Both the position numbers and the translations under genes were made by a program. From JBGTNQ01 sp038212375 (GTDB lineage Bacteria; Patescibacteriota; Minisyncoccia; Phycocordibacterales; Zambryskibacteraceae), in contig JBBQUO010000022.1 of assembly GCA_038212375.1 (NCBI GenBank), positions 1 through 10,328 of the forward strand: a DNA stretch of 10,328 nt, read 5' to 3'. Under the pieces are notes generated by a model, which saw only the letters and a program-made list of their open reading frames with translations, searched no databases and was not told the origin of the DNA. Shown here in pieces: positions 5,211-10,328 of this stretch. Numbering within the stretch: the first letter of the stretch is position 1; each line of letters begins with the position of its first letter.

Positions 5211-5780
5211 ATGATGCACGATAAAAATGATGAAATTACTATTGATCATGGAGATGAACATCTCGACGACTCTGTTCTTGCAGAAGAAAGTCAGCATGAA
5301 ACAATAAGAAAGCTGAAAGAAAAACTCAAGATTGCTGAAGCTGAGAAACAAGAGTATCTAGATGCTTGGCAACGAGCAAAAGCAGATTTTGTGAATATTA
5401 GAAAACGTGACGAAGATGCAAAGCAAGAATTCCTCAAGTTCTCAAAAGAAGAAGTGTTGAAGGATATTATCCCTGTTCTTGATAGCTTTGATCTGGCATT
5501 TCGCAATCAGGAGATCTGGCAGTCACTTCCATTAAACTGGCGCACTGGTATAGAATCAATTTATAATCAACTTATATCAATTCTTGCAGGTCATGGAGTA
5601 GAAAAACTGGTTCCAGTCGGAGAAATATTTGATCCGAAGCTCCATGAAGCTATGCAGATGGTACATGTAGAAGATGAGCGTCAGAATGAAAAAATTCTAG
5701 AAGTTATTCAAACAGGATACAGCCTCCAAGGAAAGGAGATACGATCACCAAAAGTTATTGTTGGAACGTTTGAAAAGTAG
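5211..5780 (+). CDS. grpE: Nucleotide exchange factor GrpE
   Basis: GrpE works as a dimer to release ADP from DnaK and reset the chaperone cycle; it is cytosolic. The 189-residue product has an acidic disordered start (1-28), a long coiled-coil helix (about 29-78) including 'YLDAWQRAKADFVNIRKR', the four-helix dimer region with 'IIPVLDSFDLAF' (86-97), and the C-terminal beta domain that docks on DnaK: 'GVEKLVPVGEIFDPKLHEAM' at 129-148 and 'QTGYSLQGKEIRSPKVIVG' at 167-185. The usual 'IRPAKV' is IRSPKV here. Two ATGs are adjacent (5211, 5214); either could serve, and the promoter spacing makes 5211 the likely 5' end of the mRNA. It is the first gene of a grpE-dnaK-dnaJ cluster without hrcA; dnaK follows after 84 nt. 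Confidence 0.95.
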   Translation: MMHDKNDEITIDHGDEHLDDSVLAEESQHETIRKLKEKLKIAEAEKQEYLDAWQRAKADFVNIRKRDEDAKQEFLKFSKEEVLKDIIPVLDSFDLAFRNQEIWQSLPLNWRTGIESIYNQLISILAGHGVEKLVPVGEIFDPKLHEAMQMVHVEDERQNEKILEVIQTGYSLQGKEIRSPKVIVGTFEK

Positions 5781-5782
5781 TT

Positions 5783-5811
5783 TTGACATGACACAAAAGT
5801 GAGAGTATAAT
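5783..5811 (+). promoter_or_regulatory. Perfect-consensus promoter of dnaK
   Basis: TTGACA (5783-5788) and TATAAT (5806-5811) match the sigma70 consensus at all 12 positions with the ideal 17-bp spacer. They begin 2 nt after the grpE stop. The expected start is near 5818, giving a leader of about 47 nt. No CIRCE inverted repeat (TTAGCACTC/GAGTGCTAA) overlaps or follows it. The leader carries ATTCATTC at 5816-5823, and a longer run of the same unit at 5842-5853. Confidence 0.85.
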
Positions 5812-5864
5812 GCGGATTCATTCGGGAGTTTTTTACCAATTATTCATTCATTCTAAAATACAAT

Positions 5865-7778
5865 ATGACAAAAATCATTGGAATTGATCTTGGAACAACC
5901 AACTCTGCAGTCGCAGTGATGGAACTTGGTAATCCTAAAATTATAGAAAATGCCGAAGGTGCTCGAACTACTCCTTCTGTAGTCGCAGTGTCGAAGACTG
6001 GCGAACGTCTCGTTGGGCTCCTTGCAAAAAGACAAGTTGTGACGAATCCGAAAAATACTATTTTCGGTATTAAAAGGTTTATTGGTCACACATTTGATGA
6101 TCCAGGTGTGCAGAAGGACAAAACCAATGTTCCATTCGATGTACTCAAGTCAACCAGCAACGATGGGGTTGAAGTAAAAATGGGCGACAAAAATTACAGA
6201 CCAGAAGAAGTCTCAGCTATGATTCTTCAGAAACTCAAAGCAGATGCTGAATCAAAACTTGGAGAGAAAATCACAGAAGCCATTATTACTGTCCCTGCAT
6301 ATTTTAATGACGCACAACGCCAAGCCACCAAAGACGCAGGAAAAATCGCAGGACTCGATGTTAAGCGTATTATCAACGAACCAACTGCAGCAGCACTTGC
6401 ATATGGATTCAATAAGAAGAAAAATGAAAAGATCGCTGTCTATGACTTTGGGGGAGGAACTCTCGATGTTTCTATTCTTGAAGTTGATGTTGATGAAGTA
6501 GGAGGCGATATTAAAGTAAAGTCTACAGACGGAGATAGTCATCTAGGTGGTCGTGATATTGATCAGAAAATTATCAATTGGCTTGCTGAAGAATTCAAAA
6601 AGGAATCTGGTATTGATGTTCGCAGTGACGCACTCGCACTTCAGCGACTCGACGAAGCCGCTGAAAAGGCTAAAATTGAGCTTTCTACAGCTATTGAGAC
6701 AGAAATAAACATTCCTTTTATTACCTCAGATGCGAACGGTCCAAAGCACTTCCTCATAAAAATGAGTCGTGCAAAACTTGAGGAACTAGCAAAAGAGTTT
6801 ATCGACCGATCTATTGAAATCGCAAAACGTGCCATCGACGCATCTTCATATAAGATCAGTGACATCAATGAAGTTATTCTTGTTGGAGGACAGACTCGTA
6901 TGCCAGCGATTGAAGCTGCAGTAAAAGAACTTTTCGGCAAAGAGCCAAACAAATCTATCAACCCTGATGAAGTAGTAGCTCTTGGTGCTGCGATTCAAGG
7001 AGGAATTCTTAGTGGAGATGTTAAAGATGTTTTGCTTCTCGATGTTACTCCGCTTTCTCTTGGTATCGAAACGTATGGAGGAGTCGCGACAAAACTTATA
7101 GAAAAAAATACCACCATTCCTGCATCACGTTCACAAATCTTTTCAACCGCAGCGGATAATCAAACCTCAGTTGAAATCAAAGTTGTTCAGGGAGAGCGTC
7201 CAATGGCAAGTGACAATAAAAACCTTGGGACATTTGTTCTCGATGGAATTCCGCCATCACCACGCGGTATGCCACAAGTTGAAGTTACTTTCGACATTGA
7301 TGCCAATGGAATCCTTCAGGTAAAAGCAAAAGATAAAGCAAGTAATAAAGAGCAATCTATTCGCATTGAAGCACGTTCTGGCCTCTCAAAGGAAGATATC
7401 GAACGTATGCAAAAAGATGCTGAGCTTCATGGTGATGAGGATAAAAAGAAGCACGAGCTTGTTGAAACAAAAAATATTGCAGAACAGCTGATTTACACTG
7501 CAGAAAAATCACTCAAGGATGCTGAAGGGAAAGTTCCCGCAGACCTATCAACTGCAATTTTGACCAAGATTGATGCACTTAAAAAAGAGAAAGACGGCAC
7601 TTCTATAGAAGCCACGAAAAAAGCAACTGAAGAACTTTCAGTTGAACTTCAGAAAATGGGAGCAGCGATGCAGCAAGCAAACACAGAGCACCCTCAGGGA
7701 GCAGCAGAACAACCAGTAACTGAAACTCCAAAAGATGCAGAATTTGAAGAGAAAAAAGAAGATACTCAAACTCCATAA
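5865..7778 (+). CDS. dnaK: Molecular chaperone DnaK (Hsp70)
   Basis: DnaK binds exposed hydrophobic segments of client proteins under ATP control. At 637 residues it is full length. The nucleotide-binding domain (1-387) shows 'GIDLGTTNS' at 6-14, 'IINEPTAAALAYG' at 169-181, 'VYDFGGGTLDVSI' at 192-204 and 'VILVGGQTRMP' at 337-347. The interdomain linker 'VLLLDVTPLSLG' is at 389-400, followed by the beta-sandwich substrate domain (to about 505) and the helical lid (about 506-605). The tail is Gln/Glu/Pro-rich and ends EEKKEDTQTP rather than a classical EEVxD-type end. The ATG at 5865 gives the canonical MTKIIGIDLG start; no Shine-Dalgarno is present. It has its own strong promoter. dnaJ follows after 52 nt that hold an 11-bp hairpin. 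Confidence 0.99.
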   Translation: MTKIIGIDLGTTNSAVAVMELGNPKIIENAEGARTTPSVVAVSKTGERLVGLLAKRQVVTNPKNTIFGIKRFIGHTFDDPGVQKDKTNVPFDVLKSTSNDGVEVKMGDKNYRPEEVSAMILQKLKADAESKLGEKITEAIITVPAYFNDAQRQATKDAGKIAGLDVKRIINEPTAAALAYGFNKKKNEKIAVYDFGGGTLDVSILEVDVDEVGGDIKVKSTDGDSHLGGRDIDQKIINWLAEEFKKESGIDVRSDALALQRLDEAAEKAKIELSTAIETEINIPFITSDANGPKHFLIKMSRAKLEELAKEFIDRSIEIAKRAIDASSYKISDINEVILVGGQTRMPAIEAAVKELFGKEPNKSINPDEVVALGAAIQGGILSGDVKDVLLLDVTPLSLGIETYGGVATKLIEKNTTIPASRSQIFSTAADNQTSVEIKVVQGERPMASDNKNLGTFVLDGIPPSPRGMPQVEVTFDIDANGILQVKAKDKASNKEQSIRIEARSGLSKEDIERMQKDAELHGDEDKKKHELVETKNIAEQLIYTAEKSLKDAEGKVPADLSTAILTKIDALKKEKDGTSIEATKKATEELSVELQKMGAAMQQANTEHPQGAAEQPVTETPKDAEFEEKKEDTQTP

Positions 7779-7785
7779 TGAATCA

Positions 7786-7812
7786 GAATACCGAGGTTAA
7801 CCCTCGGTATTC
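7786..7812 (+). other. Perfect 11-bp hairpin between dnaK and dnaJ
   Basis: The arms 7786-7796 (GAATACCGAGG) and 7802-7812 (its exact reverse complement) enclose a 5-nt loop TTAAC. No T-tract follows, so it is not a standard intrinsic terminator. It could protect the 3' end of a dnaK mRNA, set a processing boundary, or act as a weak attenuator; it could also be a dyad bound by a regulator. It lies 8 nt after the dnaK stop. Confidence 0.7.
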
Positions 7813-7824
7813 GCATAGTAGAAT
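7797..7824 (+). promoter_or_regulatory. Weak candidate promoter of dnaJ, leaderless
   Basis: TAGAAT (7819-7824, 5/6 to consensus) ends 6 nt before the dnaJ ATG at 7831. A poor -35, TTAACC (7797-7802, 4/6), lies 16 bp upstream in the loop of the hairpin. If used, the mRNA would begin at the start codon. An overlapping TATACT (7824-7829) is too close to the ATG to serve. Confidence 0.35.
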
Positions 7825-7830
7825 ATACTC

Positions 7831-8916
7831 ATGGCAAAAGACCACTACCAAACATTAGGTATACAAAAAGGAGCATCAAAAGACGAGATAAAAAAAGCGT
7901 TTCGTAAGCTCGCGCATGAGTATCATCCGGACAAAAAAGGAGGTGATGAAGCAAAATTCAAAGAGGTGAATGAAGCGTATTCAATTCTTTCTGATGATCA
8001 AAAAAAATCGCAATACGATACCTATGGAAATGCTGATGCTGCGGGGCAAGGATTCGGCGGTGGAGGAGGTCAAGGTTTTGGTGGGTTTGACTTCAGCGGA
8101 TTTCAAGGAGGCTTTCAACAGGGGAATGGAGTGGAGTTTGACCTCGGAGATATTTTTGGAGATATTTTTGGTGGAGGTGGGAGAAGTAAAACCAAAAAAG
8201 GAGCAGATATATCAGTCGATATTGAACTTACCTTTGAAGAGTCAATTTTTGGGGTTGATAAAATAATTATCCTCAATAAAGTTTCAACGTGTGATACATG
8301 CTCAGGAAGTGGTGCAAAAAGAGGTACTGCCATGGATACCTGCTCTACCTGCAGTGGAAAAGGTCAGATTCAAGAAATGCGTCGCTCTATCATTGGGTCA
8401 TTCGCATCTGTGCGCCAATGTGAAACTTGCCATGGAACAGGTAAAATCCCGAAGGAAAAATGTGAAACTTGTCACGGAGCTGGCGTTACAAAACGCGATG
8501 AGGATATTAAGATTCCAATTCCCTCTGGCATAGAAAATGGTGAGACACTAAGTATGCGTGGATATGGTGAAGCAATACCCGGAGGTACAACCGGAGATCT
8601 GTATATTCGTGTTCATGTAAAAAAGCATCCTACATTTCGAAAAGAAGGGAGCAATCTTGTCATGGATCTTCATGTGAAGCTTTCTGATGCACTCCTTGGA
8701 ACAAAAATGGATATTAAAACACTCGATGGCAATGTAACTCTTACAATTCCAGAAGGCACAAATTTTTTTGATGTACTTCGAATGAAAGAAAGAGGTGTTC
8801 CTATGAGTAAATCAAAACGTGGAGATATTTTGGTTCGTGTCATTATTGACATGCCAAAGAAAATTTCGAAAGATGTAAGAAAAACTCTAGAAGATCTCAA
8901 AGAAAGAGGTGTTTAG
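7831..8916 (+). CDS. dnaJ: Molecular chaperone DnaJ (Hsp40), type I
   Basis: DnaJ brings clients to DnaK and stimulates its ATPase. The 361-residue product has the complete type I layout: J-domain at 1-65 with His-Pro-Asp at 32-34, Gly/Phe-rich region at about 72-117 with a doubled 'GDIFGDIFGG' (106-115), and a zinc domain with four CxxCxGxG repeats (Cys154/157, 171/174, 197/200, 211/214). The C-terminal substrate domains run from about 225 to the end, including 'MRGYGEAIPGG' and 'GDLYIRVHVKKHPTFRKEG'. ATG 7831 gives the standard MAKDHYQTLGI start; no Shine-Dalgarno. The gene ends with three consecutive in-frame TAG codons (8914-8922). It closes the grpE-dnaK-dnaJ group. Confidence 0.98.
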   Translation: MAKDHYQTLGIQKGASKDEIKKAFRKLAHEYHPDKKGGDEAKFKEVNEAYSILSDDQKKSQYDTYGNADAAGQGFGGGGGQGFGGFDFSGFQGGFQQGNGVEFDLGDIFGDIFGGGGRSKTKKGADISVDIELTFEESIFGVDKIIILNKVSTCDTCSGSGAKRGTAMDTCSTCSGKGQIQEMRRSIIGSFASVRQCETCHGTGKIPKEKCETCHGAGVTKRDEDIKIPIPSGIENGETLSMRGYGEAIPGGTTGDLYIRVHVKKHPTFRKEGSNLVMDLHVKLSDALLGTKMDIKTLDGNVTLTIPEGTNFFDVLRMKERGVPMSKSKRGDILVRVIIDMPKKISKDVRKTLEDLKERGV

Positions 8917-8935
8917 TAGTAGGTAAAATTTCAAC

Positions 8936-8954
8936 AATTCAAGTTTTTTGAATT
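8936..8954 (+). other. AT-rich hairpin after dnaJ
   Basis: AATTCAA (8936-8942) pairs perfectly with TTGAATT (8948-8954) around GTTTT. It lies 19 nt after the first dnaJ stop. It is too AT-rich and lacks a following T-run, so it is a poor intrinsic terminator, but no better candidate lies between dnaJ and the next gene. The rest of the 145-nt gap is AT-rich and holds the next promoter. Confidence 0.35.
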
Positions 8955-9025
8955 TGCATAGTTCCATTTATTTGAAGTAGTGAAGTGGACTTTAAGGTAA
9001 ACATTAGAATGTATGGGTATATCTA

Positions 9026-9054
9026 TAAACAATTAGGTATGGAAGGTATATAAT
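9026..9054 (+). promoter_or_regulatory. Promoter of the membrane-protein gene at 9062, leaderless
   Basis: TATAAT (9049-9054) is a perfect -10 ending 7 nt before the ATG at 9062. TAAACA (9026-9031), 4/6 to the -35 consensus, lies 17 bp upstream. The predicted transcript starts at or next to the ATG. Direct repeats GTATGG (9011-9016, 9037-9042) and GTATAT (9017-9022, 9046-9051) surround the -35 and could be operator half-sites (speculative). Confidence 0.55.
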
Positions 9055-9061
9055 AAGCATA

Positions 9062-9565
9062 ATGCAAATTGAAAAAGAAGCTATTCATTCAATACTTTCA
9101 TTCTCTTCAGACGTTATTGTGGTCTTTGTTTTTTTAGCTATTGGAACACTATATGCATTTATGGCAGGGAAGAAACGAGCTACTTCACTTCTCATTTCGT
9201 TTTATCCCGCAGCCTTAATTCTCAAATATCTTCCGCTTTTAACTAAATTATCCATAAGCAACCCGTCAAATAGCTCTGAAGCACTCATACAAGTTGGATT
9301 ATTTATTTTGATATTGATTCCTATTCACATTACCCTTAATCAGTTCGTTGCATCAGAATTTTCATTCTCAAAAATTAGAAAATTCTTTGAATCTCTTTGC
9401 TACGGTGGAGCCTTTACTTCACTTATCATTCTGTTCTCATATCAAGTAATAAATCTTAAGAGTATTTATAACTTTGGAAGTGGAATTGATAGTCTTTTTT
9501 CTGGATCATTTCTTTTTGGGTGGCTACTCTTGCCATTTGTCGTACTTTTTATTTTTAGAAGATAG
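9062..9565 (+). CDS. Hypothetical integral membrane protein, five predicted helices
   Basis: I do not recognise the family. The 167-residue product is strongly hydrophobic, with likely membrane helices at about 16-35, 41-60, 74-93, 112-130 and 146-164. Short charged loops (GKKRA at 36-40, KIRKFFE at 104-110) would lie on the cytoplasmic side by the positive-inside rule, and it ends FRR. The helix-rich layout loosely resembles CvpA-type small membrane proteins, but no diagnostic motif is visible, so this is only a guess. The frame begins at ATG 9062, placed 7 nt after a perfect TATAAT. The next gene starts 3 nt after its TAG, implying one operon and perhaps a joint role at the membrane. Confidence 0.8.
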   Translation: MQIEKEAIHSILSFSSDVIVVFVFLAIGTLYAFMAGKKRATSLLISFYPAALILKYLPLLTKLSISNPSNSSEALIQVGLFILILIPIHITLNQFVASEFSFSKIRKFFESLCYGGAFTSLIILFSYQVINLKSIYNFGSGIDSLFSGSFLFGWLLLPFVVLFIFRR

Positions 9566-9568
9566 TAC

Positions 9569-10328
9569 ATGGAAAACTCTTACATGATTGCTATTCTCGC
9601 GGGATTAGGTGGGATGACAGGGTGGGGATTTGCTGATTTTTTTGCAAAAAAAACAATTGATCAGATAGGAGATGTTATTAGTTTGTTTTGGGCACACGTA
9701 TACGGTGTAGTTATGCTATCCGTAGGTTTTTTTGTATCATTATGGTTCGGAAAAACGTTCAACCCTCCTCATGGTGTGCTCACATGGTTTTTACTATTTT
9801 TATTTGGAGCTGGTCAAGCAGCGGTATATTTGTATGCATATAAAGGATTTGGAAAAGGGCAACTTGCTATTTTGAATCCGATATTTGCGTCATTTCCCGG
9901 GATTACGGCAATTCTTTCAATTGTATTTCTTGGGGAACAGATTGGCGTTTCACTGCTTGCTTCTCTTTGTGCAATATTTTTTGGAATTGTTGTCGTAAAT
10001 TTAGATATCTCAGCGTTTCGCGCTAGGAAAATTCAATTTCATAAAACAAACGGATTCAAAGAAATTGCCATTGCTACAATACTCGCCTCGATCTGGACAT
10101 TAGGCTGGAGTAGATTTGTTGAAAATGTAGATTGGTACCTGTACGCATGCATTATGTATATCTGGATGACTATTGTTGTATACAGTGTTGCTAAAATACA
10201 AAAAATTCAATTATGGTTTCCTCATAAGCATAAGCATTTGCATAAAGATTTATTTTTTATTGGTTTTTTTGAAGTACTAGCATATTTATCAGTAAGCCTG
10301 GGCTATAGTTTAACTTCAAAAACAAGCC
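9569..10328 (+). CDS. EamA/DMT-family transporter, 3' end cut by window
   Basis: The frame starts at ATG 9569 and stays open to the window end, giving at least 253 residues without a stop. Hydrophobic segments lie at about 5-25, 36-58, 70-90, 98-120, 126-145, 164-182, 188-208 and 228-248, consistent with the two five-helix repeats of drug/metabolite transporters. The family-typical segment 'NPIFASFPGITAILSIVFLG' (103-122) followed by Glu123 matches the P-x-x-x-x-x-x-x-x-x-x-x-LGE pattern at the end of EamA helix 4. DMT members export amino acids, nucleotide precursors or drugs, or take up sugars; the substrate cannot be told here. An unusual His-rich loop (His219, 221, 223, 225) lies between helices 7 and 8. 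The start is 3 nt after the upstream stop, so translation is probably coupled; no Shine-Dalgarno. Confidence 0.8.
   Translation, partial: MENSYMIAILAGLGGMTGWGFADFFAKKTIDQIGDVISLFWAHVYGVVMLSVGFFVSLWFGKTFNPPHGVLTWFLLFLFGAGQAAVYLYAYKGFGKGQLAILNPIFASFPGITAILSIVFLGEQIGVSLLASLCAIFFGIVVVNLDISAFRARKIQFHKTNGFKEIAIATILASIWTLGWSRFVENVDWYLYACIMYIWMTIVVYSVAKIQKIQLWFPHKHKHLHKDLFFIGFFEVLAYLSVSLGYSLTSKTS

Noticed and set aside
5781..5864. CIRCE (HrcA operator) before dnaK
   Set aside because: Looked for TTAGCACTC-N9-GAGTGCTAA and partial forms; none is present here or before grpE and dnaJ.
8146..8169. Tandem 12-nt duplication inside dnaJ
   Set aside because: It encodes the repeated Gly-Asp-Ile-Phe of the G/F-rich region, a normal feature of DnaJ, and keeps the frame.
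1..10328. CRISPR array, insertion sequence or prophage signs
   Set aside because: No regularly spaced repeats, transposase or integrase motifs, or target-site duplications were seen in the window.

Overview
The window most likely comes from a bacterium of the Candidate Phyla Radiation (Patescibacteria), probably the Parcubacteria/Paceibacteria side. This is an inference. It rests on AT-rich sequence, tight packing, a very short L13, almost no Shine-Dalgarno sites, a ribosomal operon running on into rplQ-rplM-rpsI, and small poorly conserved membrane proteins. Every gene ends in TAA or TAG. No in-frame TGA is seen, so the standard bacterial code fits.

Layout, left to right. (1) 1-462: the 3' end of an unrecognised protein, cut by the window edge. 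(2) 470-4669, plus strand: the distal part of the alpha/S10-spc superoperon in the order infA, rpmJ, rpsM, rpsK, rpsD, rpoA, rplQ, rplM, rpsI, closed by a strong intrinsic terminator at 4674-4700. Three larger gaps carry signals: a promoter before rpmJ, a terminator-like hairpin before rpsK, and a GNRA-loop hairpin before rpsI. (3) 4701-5210: a gap with several inverted repeats and a small minus-strand ORF (5094-4903) that has a good minus-strand promoter but no ATG. (4) 5211-8916, plus strand: the Hsp70 machine grpE-dnaK-dnaJ, without hrcA or a visible CIRCE operator. Each gene has its own candidate promoter; dnaK has a perfect TTGACA-17-TATAAT. (5) 9062-10328, plus strand: a five-helix membrane protein of unknown function, then a drug/metabolite-transporter (EamA-type) permease cut by the right edge, 3 nt apart and probably one operon.

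How the genes work together: the first block makes part of the translation machinery plus the RNA polymerase alpha subunit. The chaperone block makes the DnaK folding cycle, with DnaJ as substrate-delivering co-chaperone and GrpE as nucleotide exchange factor. The last two genes act at the membrane.

The most notable pattern is at gene starts. Thirteen of fourteen ATG-started genes have no Shine-Dalgarno motif. At grpE, dnaJ and the 9062 gene a -10 box lies 6-7 nt before the ATG, so their mRNAs should be leaderless or nearly so. I found no clear new multi-gene system; the best unexplained stretch is the 4701-5210 gap.
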